Shown piece after piece: positions 25,506-33,818 of a stretch of 64,000 nucleotides of DNA. Made by a program: the position numbers and the translations under genes. The notes below the pieces were generated by a model. That model saw only the letters and a program-made list of their open reading frames with translations, did not search any database and was not told the DNA's origin. Numbering within the stretch: the first letter of the stretch is position 1; each line of letters opens with the position of its first letter. Origin of the DNA: Terriglobus albidus (GTDB taxonomy: Bacteria; Acidobacteriota; Terriglobia; Terriglobales; Acidobacteriaceae); contig NZ_CP042806.1 in NCBI RefSeq assembly GCF_008000815.1, positions 3,472,001-3,536,000 on the forward strand, in the 5' to 3' direction.

Positions 25506-27863
25506 CTATCGCGGCAATGCACCGCGGCGAAGTTTGATTTCGCTCGAACTGTTGTCGATGGCGGCGTATAGAAGTGTCAGTCCGTCAGGACTGATAACGA
25601 AGCTGGGTGTTCCAAGAGCCAGATTCTGACTCACGTGACCTAGCTTCTTTAGTTTTTCGTTGCTGAGATCGAAGGCGAGGATGTCGGTTCCCCCGGTCGA
25701 CGTCGAAGAGGCAAAGTAAACCGATGTGCCGATGAGAGTCCAGTCAAGATCTGGCGTGGGACTCACCTGAGAAAGTTGTCGCGGGCTGCTGCCGTCGGGA
25801 TCCGAGACCCAGACATGGCGTTGTTCGTTCTCTTGATAGAAAAGCCGCTTTCCGTCGGGCGACTCGATTCCAATCATGAATCCCGCTGGAGCGATCACCT
25901 GATTCTGATTGGTTTGCAGATCGCGTCTCCAAATCGCCGGTGCTCCGCCACGTGTTGTATCGAAATAGATATATCTGCCGTCGCGCGACCAGGAGGGACG
26001 TCTGACTTCGAATGGAGGTTGGTCCTCAACCAGTTCTGGCTTTCCTTGATTGACGGCCATCTTGAATATGGCTGAATGCCCCTTGGGGCGGGCGTCGAAT
26101 ACGATGGAACTGCTATCTGGCGACCAGCGTATTGTCCCAAGCCACGGCCCGGCGAAATGGGTGAGTTGTCGTAATTGTTGACCGCTGTTATCGCAAAGCC
26201 AGATCTCCGGACTGCCGGAACGATCCGAGACAAACGCGATAGTGCGTCCGTCTGGTGAAAAACTCGGGGAATGATTTTGTCCCGTTGATGCAAGGAACCT
26301 CTGTGGTGTTCCAATCTCATCGCCCTTAAGGGGCAATCGCCAGATATTCCAGTTCTCGTGATTCTCTACAAAGACTACAAACTTGCCGTTAGGCGAGACA
26401 GAGGGATCGGCGGCCGATGCCGTAGCCGCCGGTAAGGGGCTCGATTCTCCACCTTGTACTGAGATCGTTCGCAATTGATAGACGCCTCGTTCCTTGGAAG
26501 CGAAGACCAGATGCGATCCGTCAGGGGTCCAGCCGACACCGCGTAGATCTTTGACGTCTCGCGTTAGCCGATTCAGATGGTCACCGGTGACATCAACCGT
26601 ATATAGATATCCAACCGCGTGACTGATCAAACGGACAAACGCAATTGTTTTGCCATCTGGAGAAAGCCGGGCGTAGCAATCCTGATCTGAGCCGCCAGGA
26701 CTGGAAATTGTCTTTTGCTCTCCAGTCAAGCTCGATATGGATATCAGCCTGTGTGTTTCGCCGGAAGGATCGGTCAAAATCAGTTGATCCCCATGTGAGC
26801 TCCAGGATAGTGTCTGGCAGCCGGCCAGCGGATTACTTGAGCCCCACATCCCGAGTGAATCCTGCATCCGGCGGACTAGTCTCTCCCGATGCGTGACGGT
26901 GTCAAGAACGATGAGTTGAGCCTCTCCTCCAGCTCCAGTCTGCGGAAGCTCAGCTCCAGTTTCGCGAAGAAACGCCAACTGCTTTCCATCGGGTGACCAC
27001 GCGGGATGGATACTCGGCAGAGAGTCGTGGGTGAGTCGCTGCAGTTCCGCTGAAGCAACCGACTTGCTATAGATATCGAATTGATTTCCGCCGCCGTTCC
27101 AGACAAAGGCAATCGTCTTACTGTCGGGAGAAATGGCTGGACTAAACTGCAGGCCTGCTTCCGCGGAGAACGGCTCTATCTCATACTCATCGTCCCGGCT
27201 CCGCGTCCCCGGCCAGTAGTGGAACGCAACAAACAGAACGGATAAAAGGACTACGACGCAGATGGGCAATAACCAGACTCGGTTCCCTCTAAGGAGCCCA
27301 CTCTGAGGCCTCCGGATATTCTCAGCGCCGGCAGCAGGTTGCCCAAGTGGAACCGTAGGTGCTCCAACTGGAGATATGACGGGTTGTTCCACTGGGGCGA
27401 CGTCAGAAGCGAGCTCTTCGAAATGCACACCATACCCGCCTGTGGGCATGGTGATGCGGACGGTCTCATCCGGGTCGTTGCTTGCCGCATACGCTTCCAG
27501 CTTGCCACGAAGGCGCCGGGCTTCACTGCGAACGATATTGTCTGTCTTAGGATCCCAGTCCGACGGACGCTCGAAGACCGAGATGCCAATCTGGCGTTCT
27601 CGTAGAGCAACGGTATCGCCTTCCAGCGTCTTGGCTACGACATATCGCAGGAACTGGACCATACGATCTGCCCGCGCGAACTCAGCGCTGGCTGCAAGCC
27701 TTTCGACTTGAGCTCGCAATTTGGTCTGATCCAAGACGATCATGGTGGCTTCCATATCGAGAATACCGCGCCTGCCACGCACTTCGGCTGCTTCAAAAGT
27801 GCTTTCAGGATCCGTATTCACGCAATTTTCTTTTGGCACATCTGGTAAATGTAAGCCTCTCAT
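25506..27863 (-). CDS. Membrane-anchored wHTH-like/PD40 propeller regulator
   Basis: A 785-aa three-part protein. The N-terminal region (about 45-150) is the winged-helix-like domain shared with some adenylate-cyclase-type TPR proteins: a VQFLRYVVAKTLEG helix, REIQIGISVF-type strand, DPKTDNIVRSEARRLRGKL (probable DNA-contact helix), then PTGGYGVHF. A single transmembrane helix (about 197-220) follows. The remaining 560 or so residues are PD40/WD40-like repeats of the TolB type (FSPDGRTIAFVSDRSGSPEIW and about ten variants), which would be periplasmic. The topology resembles CadC/ToxR-type sensors: a DNA-binding head inside and a sensing propeller outside. It is divergent from the TonB receptor gene, which it may control (inference). 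The start is uncertain; an ATG near residue 37 is an alternative. Confidence 0.75.
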   Translation of the reverse strand: MRGLHLPDVPKENCVNTDPESTFEAAEVRGRRGILDMEATMIVLDQTKLRAQVERLAASAEFARADRMVQFLRYVVAKTLEGDTVALRERQIGISVFERPSDWDPKTDNIVRSEARRLRGKLEAYAASNDPDETVRITMPTGGYGVHFEELASDVAPVEQPVISPVGAPTVPLGQPAAGAENIRRPQSGLLRGNRVWLLPICVVVLLSVLFVAFHYWPGTRSRDDEYEIEPFSAEAGLQFSPAISPDSKTIAFVWNGGGNQFDIYSKSVASAELQRLTHDSLPSIHPAWSPDGKQLAFLRETGAELPQTGAGGEAQLIVLDTVTHRERLVRRMQDSLGMWGSSNPLAGCQTLSWSSHGDQLILTDPSGETHRLISISSLTGEQKTISSPGGSDQDCYARLSPDGKTIAFVRLISHAVGYLYTVDVTGDHLNRLTRDVKDLRGVGWTPDGSHLVFASKERGVYQLRTISVQGGESSPLPAATASAADPSVSPNGKFVVFVENHENWNIWRLPLKGDEIGTPQRFLASTGQNHSPSFSPDGRTIAFVSDRSGSPEIWLCDNSGQQLRQLTHFAGPWLGTIRWSPDSSSIVFDARPKGHSAIFKMAVNQGKPELVEDQPPFEVRRPSWSRDGRYIYFDTTRGGAPAIWRRDLQTNQNQVIAPAGFMIGIESPDGKRLFYQENEQRHVWVSDPDGSSPRQLSQVSPTPDLDWTLIGTSVYFASSTSTGGTDILAFDLSNEKLKKLGHVSQNLALGTPSFVISPDGLTLLYAAIDNSSSEIKLRRGALPR

Positions 27864-27879
27864 CTAAAAGGAGTTGTAT

Positions 27880-27903
27880 GGGGTGAGGAACTCCTCTCAC
27901 CCC
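27880..27903. promoter_or_regulatory. Dyad in regulator/TonB divergent promoter
   Basis: GGGGTGAG-N8-CTCACCCC is a perfect 8-bp inverted repeat, 17 bp upstream of the regulator start and about 157 bp upstream of the TonB receptor start. It may be an operator bound by the regulator itself, or a hairpin in its 5' leader. It is the only strong dyad in the 197-bp gap. Confidence 0.4.
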
Positions 27904-28060
27904 TCTGATTTCCTTAGGTTCCCACCCCCTTTCCCACTTTGCGGCCTTTGCGATCGTGAGCAATGTTTGTTTCGCCCCAGAGATTCAGCTGCGAATGCGA
28001 GTCGTGCATTCGTTTGTTCATGAGGCCGGGCGTAGTTGCACCAACTAAATGAGGTGACGC

Positions 28061-31000
28061 ATGCACATCCGCATCAAACAGATCATAAGACTCAGTTTGG
28101 CCATTGCAGTGCTCCAGTTGTCAGTCTGTGTCGCATACAGCCAGACCCTGTATGGCTCAATCGTCGGTAACGTAACGGATGTCTCAGATAAAACCATCCC
28201 GAACGCAACCGTAGTTGCAACCAATACTCAAACGGGCGTGTCGACTACCGTAAGTTCCAACGGGGCGGGGGACTATGAGATTCGAAACCTGACGCCGGGG
28301 ATCTATCGCGTCCAGATCTCCGCCGCAGGCTTTGCCTCAGTCGCTGTGGCCGGCGTGGACGTCCGAGCGAACGTCATCGCGCGTACTGACCAACACCTCA
28401 ACATCGCGTCAGTCGATCAGACGATTCAGGTCAACGCGTCTTCTGCTGAGTTGCAGACTGACAGCGCAACGATCCATGGTGAACTGACGGCCACGCAACT
28501 GGCCAATATGCCAATTGGTGGATTCAACAATTACCAGAGCCTCCTCAGCCTGCTTCCGGGGGCCACGCCGTCACGATTCCAGAACTCCGTGATGGACACG
28601 CCGTCCCGGTCCCTGACTACGAATATCAATGGCTCTTCTCGCAACGGCAATGTTACGTCAGTGGATGGAGCGGCGATTCAGCAGGTGTATCTGCCGCATC
28701 ACACGCTCTACAATCCGCCAACGGAGGACATTCAATCCGTGGACGTTGTAACGAACGCTTTTACTGCTGAGCAGGGCCTCGCAGGAGGCGCGGTCGTCTC
28801 GGTTCTCACCAAATCCGGAACAAATGCGTTCCACGGTACTTTCTGGGAGGAAAATACCAACTCCGCCTTTGCGGCGAGGAACTACTTCTACAACAAAACG
28901 TACTTCTCGCAGGCCGGCAACTCCGCTCCGAAGAACATCCTCAACCAGTTTGGCGCGAACATTGCTGGGCCTATCCTTCACGACAAGCTCTTTTTCTTCT
29001 CCGGCTTTGAGGGCTTGTCCCAGCGGCAACTTTACCCGACGATCATCTCGCTGCCCACCGCAGCGATGAGGGCCGGAGACTTTACTGGTCTCTCCACGAT
29101 CTACGATCCCAATACCGGTAACGCAGACGGGACGGGGCGTCGTACTTTTGCGAGCGAGAATGCGGACGGGCGCAATGCGATCGAGAGTGGAATCTCTCCA
29201 GCCGCAACGAAGCTGCTTGCTCTGGTCCCATTACCGAACCTTCCCGGTACTTCCAACAATTACTCTGTAGCCGGGACTTACAGCCTTGATCGCAACTCTG
29301 ACGACGAGAAGGTCAACTGGCAGATCAATCCGAAGTCCTCAATGTTCGCCAAACTGAGCTACATGTCTGCGGATGTATTCTCGCCTAGCACATTGGGCAT
29401 TGGTGGAGGCACAGGCCTTAGCCCTGGAGGTAGCAATGCAGGCTCGGGTTATAGCCAGACTCGCGTAACCATTGGGGGTGTGGGGTACACGCGGACATTG
29501 GCTCCTCAACTGCTCTTCGATGCGAACTTCGGTATTGGCCGCAACAATCTGAAGTGGTACGAGTCGGACTTTGCGCGCAACCTCGGGCCGACTTTAGGAA
29601 TTCCAGGCACCAACAGCGACGGTAACGGTGCTTATGGAACTGATGCCAACCAGGCCGGCCTTCCTTCGTTCGCCGTGACAGGCTTTGAGACGTTTGGTAA
29701 TCCGGACGCCTATACGCCCGAGCTGAAAAATGACTTTACTTTTACTTATGCTGCAAACCTTAGCTGGGCAATCGGTTCGCACACTCTTCGGTTCGGCGTT
29801 CAGATGCTGAATAACCGCATGAATGAATATCAGCCGCAGAGGGGATTCGGGCCGCGTGGCGGTTTCACGTTCACAGGTGGTGTAACCGCGCTGAACGGAG
29901 GCGCGTCTTCGACTTCGACCAATGCATTCGCCCAGTTCCTCCTCGGTCTGCCTGACTCGTTGGGCAAGAGCTATCAATTCGAAAATCCAATGACTGGAAA
30001 CGAGTGGCAGCACGGAATCTACGCCCAGGACCAATGGCAGGTCTCGCCAAAACTAACCCTGAACTATGGACTTCGATGGGAGCTCTTTCCCATCTTTAGC
30101 AGGGATGGCGCGGGCCTGCAGCGTTATGACTTCTCAAACAACACTGTCGTACTCGGCGGTATCAACGGACAGCCGAATGGGGCAGGTACAGATTCCGGCA
30201 AGCTCGGGTTTGCTCCACGTGTAGGGCTCTCCTACCGGTTGAACGACAAGACAGTCCTGCGCGCAGGATTCGGCATCAGCAATGATCCTTATCCTTTCAC
30301 GCGTGCCATGCGAGACCCATATCCAGTCACCATCGCCCAAACGGTCAACGCAAATAACTCCTACGTAGCCGCCGGCACCTTCACGGCTGGCATTCCGGGA
30401 TATGCAACCGTTGCTCCGGTTATCAATTCGAACGGCACGGCTGTGCTGCCTCTCACGGCCTATACCAAAACCTTGCCTGCCGGAACATTTCGACGCGGGT
30501 ACGTGGAATCTGCCAATGCCACCATCGAACGTACTTTGCCTGCAGGATTCGATCTGACGGCAAGCTATGTGCTTACACAGACGGTTCGACAGACGGTTTA
30601 CTTCGAAGCGAATGCCGGGCAAACTCCAGGCCTGGGAGCGGCAGGTCAGCCCCTGTATACAGCGTTTGGCAGGAAGGCCCAAACCCAAACGGTTCTTCCG
30701 TTCGGCACGGCGAACTACAACGGCTTGCAACTCAATCTTAAGCATCCGTTCAAGCACGGCGTCTTGCTGACCGCGTCCTACACCTACAGCAAGGCGATCG
30801 ACGTGGCTACTGACGACGACAGCGTGCCTTTGTTCAATGCAATTCCGTATCTATCACGCAACCGAGCGGTTAGCGACTTCAATCGAACGCACGTCTTCGA
30901 TGCCGGGTTCACAGCGGAACTACCCTTCGGTAAAAATCATGCCTTCCTGAATCGTTCTGGTGTGGTGAGTGTGATTGCCGGCGGATGGAAGATCAACGGA

Positions 31001-31435
31001 GTTGTGTCGAAATACACGGGCCTTCCGTTCACGCCGATCGCTTCAGCTACCTCTCTCAACGCTCCCTTCAACACGCAGGTAGCGAACAAGGTGAAACCGT
31101 CTGTTGCGTATACGAAGGGAATCGGTAAAACCGCGACCTGGTTTGATACCTCGGCATTCGCTCCGGTGACTACCGCGAGCTTCGGTAGCGCGAGCCGAAA
31201 TTCATTGCGAGGGCCTGGCGCCTTCGACCTGGATCTCGGCATATCGAGGTTGTTCCCGATCACGGATCGGTTCCACCTGGAGCTTCGCGGCGAAGCCTTC
31301 AATGCAACGAACACTCCAAACTTCGCTTTGCCGGCGAACAATGTCTCTAGCAGCAGTTTTGGCCAGATCACATCGACGTTTGGCAGTGCGGCGGATTCGC
31401 GTGTGATGCGGTTCACTGGAAAACTCAGCTTCTAA
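28061..31435 (+). CDS. Oar-like TonB-dependent outer-membrane receptor
   Basis: A 1124-aa protein. It has a signal peptide (about 1-28), then a carboxypeptidase-regulatory-like beta domain (about 30-115: GSIVGNVTDVSDKTIPNATV and YEIRNLTPGIYRVQISAAGF), a plug domain, and a long beta-barrel ending in an aromatic residue (KLSF) as outer-membrane proteins do. This architecture (Oar-like, without a classical TonB box that I can identify) is greatly expanded in Acidobacteriota and is thought to import oligosaccharides or other large solutes. GAGGTG lies just before the ATG. The neighbours are the divergent PD40 regulator and the downstream metallo-beta-lactamase-fold gene 70 bp away. That layout suggests a uptake-plus-processing locus, with substrate unknown. 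Confidence 0.92.
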   Translation: MHIRIKQIIRLSLAIAVLQLSVCVAYSQTLYGSIVGNVTDVSDKTIPNATVVATNTQTGVSTTVSSNGAGDYEIRNLTPGIYRVQISAAGFASVAVAGVDVRANVIARTDQHLNIASVDQTIQVNASSAELQTDSATIHGELTATQLANMPIGGFNNYQSLLSLLPGATPSRFQNSVMDTPSRSLTTNINGSSRNGNVTSVDGAAIQQVYLPHHTLYNPPTEDIQSVDVVTNAFTAEQGLAGGAVVSVLTKSGTNAFHGTFWEENTNSAFAARNYFYNKTYFSQAGNSAPKNILNQFGANIAGPILHDKLFFFSGFEGLSQRQLYPTIISLPTAAMRAGDFTGLSTIYDPNTGNADGTGRRTFASENADGRNAIESGISPAATKLLALVPLPNLPGTSNNYSVAGTYSLDRNSDDEKVNWQINPKSSMFAKLSYMSADVFSPSTLGIGGGTGLSPGGSNAGSGYSQTRVTIGGVGYTRTLAPQLLFDANFGIGRNNLKWYESDFARNLGPTLGIPGTNSDGNGAYGTDANQAGLPSFAVTGFETFGNPDAYTPELKNDFTFTYAANLSWAIGSHTLRFGVQMLNNRMNEYQPQRGFGPRGGFTFTGGVTALNGGASSTSTNAFAQFLLGLPDSLGKSYQFENPMTGNEWQHGIYAQDQWQVSPKLTLNYGLRWELFPIFSRDGAGLQRYDFSNNTVVLGGINGQPNGAGTDSGKLGFAPRVGLSYRLNDKTVLRAGFGISNDPYPFTRAMRDPYPVTIAQTVNANNSYVAAGTFTAGIPGYATVAPVINSNGTAVLPLTAYTKTLPAGTFRRGYVESANATIERTLPAGFDLTASYVLTQTVRQTVYFEANAGQTPGLGAAGQPLYTAFGRKAQTQTVLPFGTANYNGLQLNLKHPFKHGVLLTASYTYSKAIDVATDDDSVPLFNAIPYLSRNRAVSDFNRTHVFDAGFTAELPFGKNHAFLNRSGVVSVIAGGWKINGVVSKYTGLPFTPIASATSLNAPFNTQVANKVKPSVAYTKGIGKTATWFDTSAFAPVTTASFGSASRNSLRGPGAFDLDLGISRLFPITDRFHLELRGEAFNATNTPNFALPANNVSSSSFGQITSTFGSAADSRVMRFTGKLSF

Positions 31436-31439
31436 CCAG

Positions 31440-31478
31440 GAGCGCGGTCAACTCATCCCGAAGTATCCGGCCGCGCTC
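31440..31478 (+). terminator. Inverted repeat after TonB receptor gene
   Basis: GAGCGCGG (31440-31447) and CCGCGCTC (31471-31478) form a perfect 8-bp stem with a 23-nt loop just after the TonB receptor stop. There is no T-run, so it may only attenuate transcription into the next gene. Confidence 0.3.
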
Positions 31479-31505
31479 TCGCTTCTCAATATCAGGTGAA
31501 AATTG

Positions 31506-32792
31506 ATGGCACTCGACAGACGAGCATTTCTCGGCAGAGCTGCTGCTTCGCTTATCGCGACACAGCTCTCTTCCATACTTCTAAGCCAATCCGAGACCGC
31601 AGGACACTCGACCCTGCCCCCTTGGGAACCGGGCTATCTCTATATCCATCACATCTCCACGGGACGGGGCAGCTGCGCGCTGCTGATCCTCCCGGATGCA
31701 ACGACGATGATGATCGACGCTGGTTCGATGATCAAAGGGTTCGACCCGAAGAGCGACAAGTTCACCATCGAACCGCGTCCCAACGGCAGCATGCGTCCCG
31801 GTCAATGGATCGCCAGGTATGCAGGAGAGGTGCTCTCTCAGGCCAATCGCAATGAAATCGATTATTTTCTGCTCACACACTTCCATGAAGATCACATGGG
31901 AGCAGTCTGGCCGGGGAGGTATGACATTTCTCCGCGCTCACAGTTTGGACCGTATCAGCTTGGCGGCGTAACGGACGTGGCGGAGACTATCCCTATTCGG
32001 AAAGTCATCGACCGTTGCTTTCCCGACTACGCGTATCCGTCTCCCATTCCGGGGCCTCAGTTCGCGAACTACCACGCATTCATCATGAGTCTGGCCGTTC
32101 GGGGAGGAGTTGCAGAGCGTTTCGTTGCGGGCTCGAAGGAACAGATCACGCTCAAGCGCGCTCCGGAACGTTATTCAGACTTCGAGGTTCGCAATCTCGC
32201 CTCCAATGGGAACGTCTGGACAGGCGTTGGTGACGAGACCAAAGCGCACTTTCCACCGTTAGCTTCACTGAAGCCTGAAGACTATCCACCCGAAAACAAG
32301 TGTTCGCTTGCCATTCGTCTGCGATATGGCAAGTTCAGCTATTTCTCCGCCGGCGATCAGGATCATGAAGTGAGAGCAGGACGTTGGCCCTGGGGAGATA
32401 TTGAAACCGCAACTGCACGGGCGGCGGGAAAGGTCCAGGTCGCAGTCGCAGATCACCACGGATACGCCGATGCGTGTGGCTCCGACTGGGTTCGCGCGCT
32501 TCAGCCGAATGCGTTCGTAATTAATGCCTGGGATTCCGGACACCCAACGATCGTCGCTCTCCACAACATGCTCAGCCAGGATATCTACCCTGGGCAGCGG
32601 CTGGTGTTCTCGACTGCCACGAAACCTGAGACCACAATTGCGATCCGGCGAATGGCGGAACTAGCCAGTCAGGAAGGGCACGTGATCTTCCGTGTCCCAC
32701 CGGGCGGCAATTCGTTCGAGGTGTTCGTAAGGGATAGTTCAGTGCCTGACGGTAAAGTCATTGCACACTTCGGGAGTTTCCAATGCACCTAA
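31506..32792 (+). CDS. Exported metallo-beta-lactamase-fold hydrolase
   Basis: A 428-aa protein with a twin-arginine-like signal (DRRAFLGRAAASLIATQL) and a metallo-beta-lactamase fold of the ComEC/Rec2-like branch. The metal site HFHEDH is at about residue 125, preceded by TTMMIDAG, with an ADHHGY segment (His ligand) about 190 residues later and FVINAWDSGHPT near the C-terminus. Such stand-alone exported proteins are hydrolases of unknown substrate; the ComEC relatives act on nucleic acids. A TTG at 31503 directly precedes the ATG at 31506; AGGTG seven bases upstream favours the ATG. It is probably co-transcribed with the TonB receptor. Confidence 0.85.
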   Translation: MALDRRAFLGRAAASLIATQLSSILLSQSETAGHSTLPPWEPGYLYIHHISTGRGSCALLILPDATTMMIDAGSMIKGFDPKSDKFTIEPRPNGSMRPGQWIARYAGEVLSQANRNEIDYFLLTHFHEDHMGAVWPGRYDISPRSQFGPYQLGGVTDVAETIPIRKVIDRCFPDYAYPSPIPGPQFANYHAFIMSLAVRGGVAERFVAGSKEQITLKRAPERYSDFEVRNLASNGNVWTGVGDETKAHFPPLASLKPEDYPPENKCSLAIRLRYGKFSYFSAGDQDHEVRAGRWPWGDIETATARAAGKVQVAVADHHGYADACGSDWVRALQPNAFVINAWDSGHPTIVALHNMLSQDIYPGQRLVFSTATKPETTIAIRRMAELASQEGHVIFRVPPGGNSFEVFVRDSSVPDGKVIAHFGSFQCT

Positions 32793-32872
32793 GCGATGAC
32801 CTGTATTGAGATTGGCCCGGATTTGTGAAGATTATCAAAGCACTCATCACGCATTGTCTTTGCAACTCGGGC

Positions 32873-33505
32873 CTAATCTTCCACCGGAAAACGCGCCCCT
32901 TTCGTCCGATCAAGGAGCTTTCGCACAACCTGAATCGCGATCAGCATCACAAGAACTCCTGCTGTTGCCAGGACGATTACTGGATGAGCCTTCACTGTAG
33001 ACCCGATGATTTGAACAATCCGCGGGCCGTACAGAATCGTGATGGTAGCCAACACGCTAAAGCGAAGGAACATTCCTGCGAAGACGGCGCAAAAGAGCGA
33101 GATAGCCCGCATCTCGAAGACCCCGGCTGCAAGCAGGAAAAGCTTTACCGGCATCGGGGGCGCCATCATCGAGGGAATCATGATGGCTAGAAATTCCTGT
33201 CGTTCGAAGCGGTCGCGAAGCCTCTCATATCGGGCACGATCAATCTTCTTCATCAGGAAGAGTTCGCCGCCCGCGCGACCCAGGTAATAGGGGACCAGGC
33301 TGCCGAGGGCCTCACCCGCTGCTGCGATGAGGCAATAGAGAAGGAATTTAGCGTGGTCGTGAGCTGAATATTCGATAATGAGCGCGTCAATCGGAATGTA
33401 GATTGACGCAGCATCGATGGCCGCCAGCACACCCAGTCCCCATAGACCAAGCGGAGCCAACGCCGCGAATATGGCGACGTTCCACTTGTGGAAGAGGGAG
33501 AGCAC
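32873..33505 (-). CDS. DedA/VTT-family membrane protein
   Basis: A 210-aa membrane protein with the VTT (SNARE-associated/DedA) layout. It starts with an amphipathic region, then a re-entrant hairpin ASIYIPIDALIIEYSA, GEALGSLVPYYLGRAGGE (family G-x-x-x-G-x-x-x-Y-x-x-G pattern), a basic cytoplasmic stretch (KKIDRARYERLRDRFERQ), a MAPPMPVKLFLLAAG second re-entrant segment, and two C-terminal helices. DedA proteins are lipid scramblases or flippases, for example for undecaprenyl phosphate; this one's lipid is unknown. It is transcribed alone, divergently from the GH3 gene. Confidence 0.82.
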   Translation of the reverse strand: MLSLFHKWNVAIFAALAPLGLWGLGVLAAIDAASIYIPIDALIIEYSAHDHAKFLLYCLIAAAGEALGSLVPYYLGRAGGELFLMKKIDRARYERLRDRFERQEFLAIMIPSMMAPPMPVKLFLLAAGVFEMRAISLFCAVFAGMFLRFSVLATITILYGPRIVQIIGSTVKAHPVIVLATAGVLVMLIAIQVVRKLLDRTKGARFPVED

Positions 33506-33818
33506 GCACCTTTGATTCTAAACGGAAGAGATCTGCGGAGATTTAGATGCACCGCTGAGCTGTCGGCATTTCTTAAGACTGTTCCGAGTCGGGAAGTTTC
33601 TGCCTCAATGGGCGTACATTTGCGGCAATTCATTTGCCGCAAGCCCGATTGCGGATGACGGCAAACCCTCGTAAATAAAGGGAATTTTCCGGTATGTGAC
33701 GATAAGGCGTGACACCCCACGGATGAATCTCGGTTGACTTGTTCGCTGTAAAGGTAGTACCTTTCGTTTCGCTGTTTGGTCTGCTGTGAAAATTGCGGTT
33801 CCTTGAAAGGAAGCCTGT
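33506..33818. promoter_or_regulatory. Divergent promoter region with 15-bp palindrome
   Basis: This 313-bp gap between the DedA gene (-) and the GH3 gene (+) holds no coding sequence that I can support. It contains a perfect palindrome AAAGGTA-G-TACCTTT at 33750-33764, about 55-70 bp upstream of the GH3 ATG and just after a TTGACT (33734-33739) that could serve as a -35 element. A regulator binding here would sit over the likely GH3 promoter. The rest of the gap shows nothing notable. Confidence 0.4.
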
